Shown here one piece after another: positions 1-5,549 of a DNA stretch of 8,902 nt. Every line of letters begins with the position of its first letter. The first letter of the stretch is position 1. A program made the translations under genes and the position numbers. A model generated the notes under the pieces. That model saw nothing but the letters and a program-made list of their open reading frames with translations, did no database searches and was not told the origin of the DNA. This DNA comes from Ruminococcaceae bacterium UBA866 (GTDB lineage: Bacteria > Bacillota > Clostridia > Oscillospirales > Ruminococcaceae). Location of the stretch: assembly GCA_002295325.1 (NCBI GenBank), contig DBGA01000085.1:14412-23313 (forward strand). The letters are read 5' to 3'.

Positions 1-226
1 AGCTTTGCTTTTTTTGCTTAGACAATAAAAATCACCCTATTCCGCCTTTAGGCATTGATAGTAACTTTAATTTTAAAAGATAGCTAACATTTTAAAATCA
101 AAATTACTATTATAAAAAACAATATACTATAATAGATAACATAGTTATATCTATTATAGTATATATTAGCATTAATTATGAAATATATCAATTTAAAAAA
201 CTAATGTTCATAAAATAACCAATGTT
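1..226. other. Gene-free A/T-rich region downstream of ribU
   Basis: No credible coding region is visible on either strand. The stretch is very A/T-rich. Its only clear structure is the long inverted repeat at 122-164, described separately. A plus-strand frame closes with TAG at 19-21, but only six codons precede it inside the window, too few to call it the end of a gene. Two copies of the self-complementary octamer TTTTAAAA lie near 72-98; in such A/T-rich sequence they may be chance. Confidence 0.6.
122..164. repeat. 17-bp perfect A/T-rich inverted repeat (possible 3' hairpin)
   Basis: Positions 122-138 are the exact reverse complement of 148-164, around a 9-base centre. All but two of the 17 pairs are A-T. 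The dyad lies about 60 bases past the ribU stop codon, so in the transcript it could form a hairpin marking the 3' end. It lacks the G/C stem and clean U-run of a standard intrinsic terminator. Each arm also contains TATAAT, one per strand, at 128-133 (plus) and 153-158 (minus), so a symmetric protein-binding site or a pair of divergent -10 boxes cannot be excluded. No good -35 box was found for either. Confidence 0.5.
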
Positions 227-820
227 TTACTTGTGTAAAATCGAAGATAATTTTTTATATAAAAGTAGAGTAATCACAGATGACAATATTCCTCTGAGTA
301 TGTTAAATGGTGTTGTTGCCAAAAGTACAAATGTATAAATATCTGTAATACTCCCATTTAGTTTACTACCCATCTCAACCAAAGCCCCAATAGGCATACC
401 ATAGATGTTTGCAAACATGGGTAAAATCAAATATAAATTAACCAATCCTCCGATAACTGCCATAGAAACAGTTCCAACTGACATTCCAATGATTGCAGTT
501 TTCATAGATTTTTTATGCCTGTATATGTATACCGCCGGTAGTACAAAAGACAACCCTATTAAAAAGTTTGCAGCTTCTCCTATTCCTGCTGTAACGGTGC
601 CATTAAGTAAAAAATTCAAAAAAATCTTTATCAGTTCAATGAAAATTGCCGCAACAGGACCTAATGCAAAACCTCCTATTAATACAACAACCTCGCTTAA
701 ATCAATTTCATAGAAAGGTGGTGCAAACCATAAAGGAATTTCAAATAGCATTAAGACTGTAGCTATTGTAGAAAGAATACCTATTTTTGCGATTGTTGAA
801 ATGTCAAGTTTCTTGTTCAT
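227..820 (-). CDS. ribU: ECF transporter S component, RibU-type riboflavin transporter
   Basis: Substrate-binding membrane subunit (197 aa) of an energy-coupling factor transporter, most likely for riboflavin. It would work with a shared EcfT/EcfA module that is not encoded here. The protein is strongly hydrophobic with about five to six membrane segments. Near residues 40-56 it has the motif EIDLSEVVVLIGGFALGP, and around residue 80 GIGEAANFLIG; both are typical of RibU-like S components. The assignment to riboflavin is supported independently by the FMN riboswitch and terminator just upstream. A TTG-initiated reading beginning at 835 is possible, but that TTG lies on top of the GGAGG Shine-Dalgarno at 829-833. 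The ATG at 818-820, eight bases downstream of that site, is the sensible start. Stop is TAA. Basis: motifs seen; riboflavin specificity from family knowledge plus riboswitch context. Confidence 0.9.
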   Translation of the reverse strand: MNKKLDISTIAKIGILSTIATVLMLFEIPLWFAPPFYEIDLSEVVVLIGGFALGPVAAIFIELIKIFLNFLLNGTVTAGIGEAANFLIGLSFVLPAVYIYRHKKSMKTAIIGMSVGTVSMAVIGGLVNLYLILPMFANIYGMPIGALVEMGSKLNGSITDIYTFVLLATTPFNILRGILSSVITLLLYKKLSSILHK

Positions 821-828
821 TTTTTTAA

Positions 829-833
829 CCTCC
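829..833 (-). promoter_or_regulatory. Shine-Dalgarno site deciding the ribU start
   Basis: GGAGG on the minus strand sits eight bases before the ATG at 818-820. It overlaps the upstream in-frame TTG at 833-835, which argues against that TTG being the initiator. Confidence 0.8.
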
Positions 834-870
834 AAATTAAATTATAATGGTATAGTATATATTTAATTTG
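833..870 (-). repeat. 10-bp inverted repeat abutting the ribU ribosome binding site
   Basis: Positions 833-842 and 861-870 are perfect reverse complements (CAAATTAAAT against ATTTAATTTG) around an 18-base loop. In the transcript the arm nearer the gene ends on the first G of the Shine-Dalgarno. The stem is nearly all A-U, so it would be weak. A role in limiting ribosome access is possible but unproven. Confidence 0.35.
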
Positions 871-920
871 AGATCTGTTTTGGAAATCAGAAGATAAAAT
901 AAGTACACAATAATGATAAA

Positions 921-957
921 AATAAAAACACCCGCAGAAATACTCTGCGGGCGTTTT
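921..957 (-). terminator. Intrinsic terminator of the FMN riboswitch
   Basis: On the minus strand a stem with core GCCCGCAGA pairs with TCTGCGGGT across a five-base loop and extends outward through A-U pairs. It is followed by a run of T. It lies about 25 bases past the aptamer and before ribU, the expected place for the expression platform of a transcription-terminating FMN riboswitch: FMN bound means termination, FMN absent means read-through into ribU. A separate 6-bp stem, 958-963 against 976-981, lies between aptamer and terminator and may take part in the switch. Confidence 0.9.
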
Positions 958-981
958 AATGCAAAATTATTATAGTGCATT

Positions 982-1090
982 TGTTTCTTTCATCCGGACT
1001 TTAACCGTCGGTTTTGGAATTTAACCAAATCAACACTTTCGTGCTCGTGGACTTTACCACCGGTGGAGAATTACACTCCGCCCTGAAACA
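982..1090 (-). ncRNA. FMN riboswitch (RFN element)
   Basis: The reverse complement carries the conserved RFN blocks in order: TTTCAGGGCGGAGTG, then AATTCTCCACCGGTGGTAAA, then GTCCACGAGC, then ACCGACGGTTAAAGTCCGG, and ATGAAAGAAAC at the end. The closing P1 stem pairs TGTTTC (1085-1090) with GAAACA (982-987). The element binds flavin mononucleotide and represses riboflavin synthesis or uptake genes. Here it is followed by an intrinsic terminator and then ribU, so it should shut off riboflavin import when FMN is plentiful. It begins 19 bases after the stop of the upstream zinc-ribbon gene. Confidence 0.97.
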
Positions 1091-1109
1091 GATTTCATTT
1101 TAAATCGAA

Positions 1110-1553
1110 TTATTCTTTGCAGCCACAGCCACAGTCGTGACTATCACAATCGTCATCTTCGCAACAACAATCGTCAAGATCAAACTCAAGTTTTTGGCCA
1201 CATTCTGGACAGTCAATCTCTCCGCCGATAATCATTTCCTCGTCAAGATATACTATGTTATTGCAATTTGGGCAAGTAACTTCGTATAGCTCTTCGTCTT
1301 CCATTTCATAATCGTCGTCATCGTCGTCGTCATCATTATACAAGTCTTCTTCAACGCTGCCTAAATCTTCGTCAATGATGTCAACTAGTTCATCAAGCTC
1401 ATCGCAAATTTCTTCTAAATCAGTAATAGAAGTTGCCATTTCACCCAGAACATCGATAATCGCAGATAGGAGTTTGCCCTCTTTTTTAGTGGCATCAATA
1501 TCAAGACCTTCTGCAAGCCCTTTTAGGTAAGCTACGCTTTCAACCATACTCAT
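1110..1553 (-). CDS. CD1247-type acidic protein with zinc ribbon and Cys-rich tail
   Basis: Function unknown; resembles the clostridial proteins named after CD1247. The 147-aa protein has three parts. Residues 1-65 are helical, starting MSMVESVAYLKGLAEGL and becoming acidic, likely coiled. An Asp/Glu linker with eight consecutive Asp (74-81) follows. Then comes a zinc ribbon with CPNC (94-97) and CPEC (115-118). The last 20 residues hold seven more Cys, a His and many Asp and could bind further metal. The ATG at 1551-1553 is chosen because family members usually begin just before the VAYLKG block and GGACGGA lies upstream. The frame stays open to a TTG at 1572-1574 (154 aa), but that has no evident ribosome binding site. 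It follows efp closely. A role in regulation or metal handling would be a guess. Confidence 0.75.
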   Translation of the reverse strand: MSMVESVAYLKGLAEGLDIDATKKEGKLLSAIIDVLGEMATSITDLEEICDELDELVDIIDEDLGSVEEDLYNDDDDDDDDYEMEDEELYEVTCPNCNNIVYLDEEMIIGGEIDCPECGQKLEFDLDDCCCEDDDCDSHDCGCGCKE

Positions 1554-1607
1554 ATTTTCCGTCCATTCTGCCAAAATGAATTGGCTATAAATTTATTCAT
1601 CACATAG

Positions 1608-1631
1608 AATATTATTTACAAAAATAATATT
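1608..1631 (-). repeat. All-A/T hairpin directly after the efp stop
   Basis: Positions 1608-1617 and 1622-1631 form a 10-bp perfect inverted repeat with a four-base loop, beginning at the base next to the efp stop codon. The stem is entirely A-U and there is no U-run after it, so it is at best a weak 3'-end structure rather than a convincing terminator. Confidence 0.35.
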
Positions 1632-2189
1632 TTATGCACGCTCCATATATTCGCCTGTTCTAGTATCGATTCTAATCAATGTGCCTTCGTCAATAAATAG
1701 AGGAACTCTAATCTTTGCTCCTGTTTCTAAAACTGCAGGTTTTGTTGCATTTGTTGCAGTATCACCTTTAAATCCAGGATCGGTTTCAGTAATAAGAAGC
1801 TCTACAAAGTTTGGAGGCTCAACACCAAATACAGCACCTTTGTATGAAAGAACCTTAACTTCCATGTTTTCTTTGACAAATTTAAAGTTATCATCAAGAT
1901 TACGTTCATCAATTGGCTCTTGCTCGTAAGATTCAATATCCATAAAATAGTAAAGGGAACCATCTTGATATAAATATTGCATATCGCGTCTTTCGATAAA
2001 GGCAGTTGGGAATTTATCTGATGGGTTAAATGTTTTATCAGTAACAGAACCACTAATTACATTTCTTATTTTAGTGCGAACAAAGGCTGCGCCTTAGCCA
2101 GGTTTTACGTGTTGGAATTCGATAATTTGAAAAACGTCGCCATCCATATCAAATGTAACGCCATTTCTAAAATCTCCTGCTGAAATCAT
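1632..2189 (-). pseudogene. efp: Elongation factor P, full length but with in-frame TAA at codon 32
   Basis: EF-P binds between the P and E sites of ribosomes stalled on proline runs and promotes peptide bond formation. From the ATG at 2187-2189, preceded five bases away by GGAGGT (2195-2200), the frame reads [13 protein letters not shown], then EFQHVKPG, then TAA (2094-2096), then [11 protein letters not shown], and runs to TAA at 1632-1634. That is 185 codons plus the stop, the same length as B. subtilis EF-P. All three domains are recognisable and the C-terminal signature region, containing [12 protein letters not shown] and GEYMERA, is intact. No frameshift or second stop is seen. Codon 32 is the position of the modified lysine at the tip of domain I. 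As written, translation ends after 31 residues. Restart at ATG 1980-1982 (116 aa) would lose domain I and has no good ribosome binding site. Whether this is a true pseudogene, a sequence error or recoding is undecided. Confidence 0.85.
2094..2096 (-). other. In-frame TAA at the EF-P modified-lysine codon
   Basis: The plus strand reads TTA here, so the coding strand reads GGC TAA GGC, between the codons for KPG and GAAFV. Counting from the ATG at 2187-2189, this is codon 32. Bacillota EF-Ps usually have Lys here within KPGKGAAFV, encoded by AAA or AAG, so one substitution (AAA to TAA) accounts for it. The bases after it, AAGGC GCA GCCTT, could fold into a five-pair mini-hairpin, but they also encode the conserved GAAF residues, so this is weak evidence for anything. 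Confidence 0.9.
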
Positions 2190-2238
2190 AAGATACCTCC
2201 ATATATTGTTGTTAATTTGCTATAACTATCCTAAGTAT

Positions 2239-2267
2239 AGTTTATCGTAAAATTGAACTTTTTTCAA
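2239..2267 (-). promoter_or_regulatory. Possible sigma-A promoter for efp
   Basis: On the minus strand TTGAAA (2262-2267) and TAAACT (2239-2244) are separated by 17 bases, in the 85-base gap between the peptidase gene and efp. This is the widest gap in the peptidase side of the cluster. The -10 box matches only four of six consensus bases, so the call is tentative. An alternative -10, TATACT at 2234-2239, would be too far from this -35. Confidence 0.35.
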
Positions 2268-2274
2268 TAGCAAA

Positions 2275-3348
2275 TTACAAAGTTATTAATTTCTTTTCAC
2301 TTTTAGTAATAATTTCAACACCATTTTCAGTAATTAAAACCATATCTTCAATTCTTACACCGAATTTACCACTAAGATATACGCCAGGTTCGACCGTCAT
2401 CATAACATTTGGTTTTAGTATTTCATGACATGAATAGCTAAAACGTGGGTCTTCGTGGATATATAAACCCAATGAGTGTCCAAGACCATGTCCAAAACAA
2501 CCTTCATAACCCTGTCCATAAATATAACTTCTTGCAACATTGTCAACTTCACTATATTTTGCACCTACTTTAATCGCATCAATTGCCATTAGCTGTGCGT
2601 TTAAAACAGTATCGTAAACCTTTTGTTGCTCATCAGAAATCTTTCCAATTGCAACAGTTCTTGTCATATCACTGCAATATCCATTATAAGATGCACCAAA
2701 ATCCATAGTAATAAAGTCGCCTTGCTCAATCTTTTTATCTGATGGCACACCATGAGGAAGTGATGAGTTGACACCTGAAACTATAATGCTGTCAAATGAA
2801 AGACCATTTGCACCAAGCTTTTTCATTGTATATTCAAGTTCAATTGCAATATCTAGTTCTGTTTGCCCAACTTTAATAAAATCACAGATATGTAAAAACG
2901 CTTTATCTGTAATATCTTGGGCTTTTCTCATATATTCTACTTCTTCGCTTGATTTAAACGAACGTAATTCTGAAATGATATCACTTAAGGAATTGTCGTT
3001 AGATATATGAAGTCCTTCAAGTTTGTCACAATATTTATTGTAGGATTGAACTGTTACAAAATCAGATTCTACTGCGATATTTTTTGCATTTGAGGCAGCA
3101 AAAAAATCTGCAATTTGTTTGTATACATCATCAGATTGAAGAACTACATCAAAGTCAGTAATAATTTCTTTCGCTTTTTCAATGTATCTAAAGTCAATGA
3201 TAAAGTGTGCTGCTGTTTTTGTTAGCAATAGCGTGCCTGCGGACGACTTCATATCAGTAAAATAACGACGATTTAAATCAGAGGTTATAATTGCCCCGTC
3301 AATTCCGTCCGGTAGTTTCTGCATAAGTGTCTTTAATGAGTTTTTCAT
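2275..3348 (-). CDS. M24 family Xaa-Pro peptidase (aminopeptidase P-like)
   Basis: Predicted cytoplasmic metallopeptidase of 357 aa that removes N-terminal residues preceding proline, or cleaves Xaa-Pro dipeptides. Residues 1-130 form the N-terminal creatinase-like domain and 135-357 the pita-bread catalytic domain. The five expected metal ligands can be placed: D216 (in TMDFG), D227 (in CSDMTR), H291 (in GHGLGHSLG), E320 (in TVEPG) and E334 (in RIED). H199 (in PHG) and H298 (in YIHED) match the conserved substrate-pocket histidines. The ATG start has AAGGGG upstream. It lies 14 bases after aroQ and upstream of efp, the same order as yqhS-yqhT-efp in B. subtilis. Whether it favours dipeptides or longer peptides cannot be told from sequence. 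Confidence 0.93.
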   Translation of the reverse strand: MKNSLKTLMQKLPDGIDGAIITSDLNRRYFTDMKSSAGTLLLTKTAAHFIIDFRYIEKAKEIITDFDVVLQSDDVYKQIADFFAASNAKNIAVESDFVTVQSYNKYCDKLEGLHISNDNSLSDIISELRSFKSSEEVEYMRKAQDITDKAFLHICDFIKVGQTELDIAIELEYTMKKLGANGLSFDSIIVSGVNSSLPHGVPSDKKIEQGDFITMDFGASYNGYCSDMTRTVAIGKISDEQQKVYDTVLNAQLMAIDAIKVGAKYSEVDNVARSYIYGQGYEGCFGHGLGHSLGLYIHEDPRFSYSCHEILKPNVMMTVEPGVYLSGKFGVRIEDMVLITENGVEIITKSEKKLITL

Positions 3349-3362
3349 TTAAATTTCCCCTT

Positions 3363-3797
3363 TTAAATTATTTGCACTAGACCATTTATGGCTAGCGTAT
3401 AACTATGTTTTCCAAACCCTGAAATAGAACCTGCGCATACCGGAGCAATAACCGATTTGCTTCTAAAGTCTTCACGCCCAAACACATTGGAAAAATGCAC
3501 TTCAATACAAGGAATATGAACTGCTGAAATTGCGTCACGCAACGCATAGCTATAATGGGTATAAGCACCTGCATTAAGCACAATTCCATCAACCATATTC
3601 CTTGCATCATGAATTTTATTAATCAATTCACCCTCAATGTTGGACTGGTAAATTTCACAGTTAATTGAAATTTGTGCTGCATAATCTGCAATTTGTTGAT
3701 TGATGCTCTCAAAACTCTCTTTACCATAGATCGAAGCCTCACGCTCACCTGTCAAATTAATATTAGGACCATGGATAACTAATATATTTTTTTTCAT
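3363..3797 (-). CDS. aroQ: Type II 3-dehydroquinate dehydratase
   Basis: Third step of the shikimate pathway: dehydrates 3-dehydroquinate to 3-dehydroshikimate. Cytoplasmic, and a dodecamer in characterised relatives. The 144-aa protein is the usual length. Known catalytic and binding residues are in register with the Mycobacterium tuberculosis enzyme: R19 and Y24 on the flexible lid (in GEREASIYG), N75 and H81 (in LNAGAYTH), H101 (in EVHFSN), R108 and R112 (in FGREDFR). The common SNHEG block reads SNIEG, a position that also varies in other active members. The Shine-Dalgarno AAGGAAG overlaps the end of the preceding TIM-barrel gene, 12 bases upstream, so the two are probably co-transcribed and perhaps translationally linked. 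Confidence 0.96.
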   Translation of the reverse strand: MKKNILVIHGPNINLTGEREASIYGKESFESINQQIADYAAQISINCEIYQSNIEGELINKIHDARNMVDGIVLNAGAYTHYSYALRDAISAVHIPCIEVHFSNVFGREDFRSKSVIAPVCAGSISGFGKHSYTLAINGLVQII

Positions 3798-3809
3798 GTC
3801 AATACTTCC

Positions 3810-4664
3810 TTATTTATAACTATTATAGATTCTCTTCATTTCCACAGCATCTTCGGCTTGTGTTCCTGCAGATTCACAAATAAATGTTGGTGTCAAAGAT
3901 TTTTTTGCTATCAACTCTGCTAGTGGATCAAACAATGGCCCATAAATTTCATCTTCAAAAGTTAAATGACGTTTTTCGCCACCCTTATCGGTAAACTCAA
4001 TTTTAGAAAAATGTGAATGAAAAAGTTTTAGTCTATCAAGTCCAAGGGCATTTTCAATGCTATCCAATATGCTCTTATAGTCGGTTTGAGATTTTATTGC
4101 ACCAAAAGTACGGGCATTAAGATGTCCAAAATCAATGCATGGAATAAATCTATCCTCAATCTTGCACAGCTCCATAACTTCTTCAAGATTACCAAGCTGA
4201 TTTACTTTACCCATTGTTTCAGGACATATATGAATGTGAGAAAGGTTGTTTTCATCTAGTGCAATTTGAGATAATCTCAGTGTTTCTTTTGCATACTCTA
4301 GAGCCGTCTCACGAGACAATTTCCCACAAGAGCCTGAATGTACAATTATTTTAGCCGCACCACACATATCCGCAACCTTTGCAGATTCAAGGATATAGTT
4401 AATGCTATTCATACGCTTTTCTTCTTCAACGCTTGAAAGAGAAATATAATAGGGCGCATGAAGCGAAAGAGCAATATTTGCCTCCCTTGCTAATACACCT
4501 AAATCCCTCATAGTTTGCTCGTTTACACGAAGCCCATGACCACATTGATACTCATATGCATCAAGGTCAAATTTCTTTATATATGCGGGTATGTCAATTG
4601 ATTTTTTGTAACCTAACGTTGTAAAACTTTCGGAATTACCCGCAGGCCCGAATTTAGCATTCAT
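3810..4664 (-). CDS. Endonuclease IV-like TIM-barrel protein
   Basis: Member of the xylose isomerase-like / AP endonuclease 2 TIM-barrel superfamily, 284 aa, close in length to endonuclease IV, which cuts DNA at abasic sites using three zinc ions. Candidate metal ligands appear in the family order: H69 (in LSLHAPY), H109 (in IVHSGS), E149 (in CPETMG), D178 and H181 (in IDFGHLNA), H216 (in LFHSHFSK), H233 (in EKRH) and E264 (in ICESAG). The Asp of the endonuclease IV DRH motif appears to be replaced by K231, so one of nine ligands is missing and true AP endonuclease activity is uncertain; a sugar-phosphate isomerase-like role is possible. The start codon overlaps the stop of the HAD gene by one base (TAATG), with CGGAGT seven bases upstream, indicating translational coupling. 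Confidence 0.82.
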   Translation of the reverse strand: MNAKFGPAGNSESFTTLGYKKSIDIPAYIKKFDLDAYEYQCGHGLRVNEQTMRDLGVLAREANIALSLHAPYYISLSSVEEEKRMNSINYILESAKVADMCGAAKIIVHSGSCGKLSRETALEYAKETLRLSQIALDENNLSHIHICPETMGKVNQLGNLEEVMELCKIEDRFIPCIDFGHLNARTFGAIKSQTDYKSILDSIENALGLDRLKLFHSHFSKIEFTDKGGEKRHLTFEDEIYGPLFDPLAELIAKKSLTPTFICESAGTQAEDAVEMKRIYNSYK

Positions 4665-5167
4665 TACTTTACTCCGTTTCTTTTCTTATATTTATTAATG
4701 TGAATATTTTCAAGTTTGCGTTTCAGCTTGAAAAAAAAGTGACTTTCAAGTGAAAATGGAGTGACAAGAATTGTAAACATACCTTTCAAGTTTCCTCCCA
4801 TGATATCTGTATATATTTGATCGCCAACAACAGCGATTTCATTATTTTCAAAGTTAAATATTTTTTGTGCCTTACCAAACCCATAAGTCATAGGTTTTAG
4901 TGCCATTGACACGAAGTCAAGACCAAGTTTTTTTGCAAAGGGTTCTACCCTTTGTTTGTTATTATTTGAGACTATCATTAGCTTTACATCAAGCTTTTTC
5001 ATCTCATCTAGCCAATCGCTTATATGATTTGCTAGTTCTTGTGAGCCATGCTTTGCAAGAGTGTTATCGACGTCAAGTATCAAACCCTTAATATTATGCT
5101 CTTTTAAAAGCTTTTCATTAATATAAGTAACATCTTTTAATATTAAGTCTGGTAAGAAAACTGACAT
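4664..5167 (-). CDS. YqeG family HAD IIIA-type phosphatase
   Basis: Small HAD-superfamily hydrolase of 167 aa, about the size of B. subtilis YqeG. All four HAD motifs are present: motif I LDVDNT with nucleophile D32 and acid D34, motif II VSNN (66-69), motif III K91 (in KPMTYG) and motif IV GDQIYTD with D116 and D121. There is no large cap domain, as expected for subclass III. Characterised relatives act on small phosphorylated molecules; the substrate of YqeG proteins is not settled, so none is assigned. AAGGAG lies seven bases before the ATG. The gene follows the rpsU terminator with no clear promoter of its own and is coupled to the TIM-barrel gene. Confidence 0.93.
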   Translation of the reverse strand: MSVFLPDLILKDVTYINEKLLKEHNIKGLILDVDNTLAKHGSQELANHISDWLDEMKKLDVKLMIVSNNNKQRVEPFAKKLGLDFVSMALKPMTYGFGKAQKIFNFENNEIAVVGDQIYTDIMGGNLKGMFTILVTPFSLESHFFFKLKRKLENIHINKYKKRNGVK

Positions 5168-5200
5168 AATTTAGCTCCTTGAATAGAATTATTTTTAAAA

Positions 5201-5230
5201 ATGAAAAAGCGAGCTAATGCTCGCTTTCAT
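5201..5230 (-). terminator. Intrinsic terminator after rpsU
   Basis: On the minus strand AAAGCGAGC pairs perfectly with GCTCGCTTT (5219-5227 against 5206-5214) around a four-base loop and is followed by TTCATTTTT. It starts about 20 bases after the rpsU stop, so it should end most transcripts from the rpsU promoter. Some read-through may supply the HAD gene and those after it. Confidence 0.88.
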
Positions 5231-5248
5231 TTAAAATTTGTCAAACAC

Positions 5249-5425
5249 TTATTTAAACTTACGTTTACGAGCAGCTTCTGACTTCTTTTTACGTCTTACA
5301 GAAGGCTTTTCATAGTGTTCCTTTTTACGAACCTCAGCTAGTACTCCAGATTTTGCACAAGATCTTTTAAATCTTCTAAGGGCACTATCCAAAGACTCAT
5401 TATCTTTTACACGAACTTCTGACAT
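5249..5425 (-). CDS. rpsU: Small ribosomal subunit protein bS21
   Basis: Ribosomal protein S21, a small basic protein of the 30S subunit that sits near the anti-Shine-Dalgarno end of 16S rRNA and aids initiation. The 58-aa frame begins [20 protein letters not shown], continues through [20 protein letters not shown] and ends with a lysine/arginine-rich tail finishing KRKFK; the length matches the family. The Shine-Dalgarno AAAGGGAGG lies a few bases before the ATG at 5423-5425, and the stop is TAA. It stands as its own transcription unit, with a strong promoter and hairpin upstream and a terminator downstream. Confidence 0.97.
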   Translation of the reverse strand: MSEVRVKDNESLDSALRRFKRSCAKSGVLAEVRKKEHYEKPSVRRKKKSEAARKRKFK

Positions 5426-5436
5426 TTTATTCCCTC

Positions 5437-5457
5437 CCTTTGCCTCATAGGCAGAGG
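5437..5457 (-). promoter_or_regulatory. Leader hairpin overlapping the rpsU Shine-Dalgarno
   Basis: In the rpsU leader the transcript reads CCUCUGCCU AUG AGGCAAAGG: eight of nine positions pair, with one C-A mismatch, around a three-base loop. The second arm includes the first two G of the GGGAGG Shine-Dalgarno (5433-5438). The stem could restrain ribosome loading, which would suit feedback control of a ribosomal protein. The fold is seen; the regulatory role is inference. Confidence 0.5.
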
Positions 5458-5483
5458 TTTACAAACTTTATTGCAACGAATAT

Positions 5484-5513
5484 ATTATACAATATATACC
5501 TATTGAATGTCAA
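5484..5513 (-). promoter_or_regulatory. Sigma-A promoter for rpsU
   Basis: On the minus strand the -35 box TTGACA (5508-5513) and -10 box TATAAT (5484-5489) both match consensus exactly, with an 18-base spacer rich in A/T. Initiation near 5477 would give a leader of about 50 bases before the rpsU ATG. It lies in the 124-base gap after leuS, in which no leuS terminator is evident. Confidence 0.85.
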
Positions 5514-5549
5514 GCTTTTATGCCAATTTGTGAATTTGTAAGAATTTTG

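Noticed and set aside
818..835. TTG start for ribU adding five residues
   Set aside because: The TTG overlaps the GGAGG Shine-Dalgarno that serves the ATG at 818-820, so it cannot plausibly be the initiator.
1554..1574. TTG start for the zinc-ribbon protein adding seven residues
   Set aside because: No ribosome binding site upstream, and the extra residues do not resemble the family N-terminus. Kept only as an alternative.
1802..2053. 83-codon minus-strand open frame inside efp
   Set aside because: It is a shifted-frame reading of efp. Its composition is not protein-like, and the efp frame explains the conservation, so it is not evidence of a frameshift.
2081..2100. Pyrrolysine or selenocysteine insertion at efp codon 32
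   Set aside because: Those use TAG and TGA respectively; the codon is TAA, and no matching downstream insertion element is recognised.
5520..5549. Terminator after leuS
   Set aside because: Only a weak A/T dyad around 5535-5559 is present, partly inside the gene, with no G/C stem or U-run.
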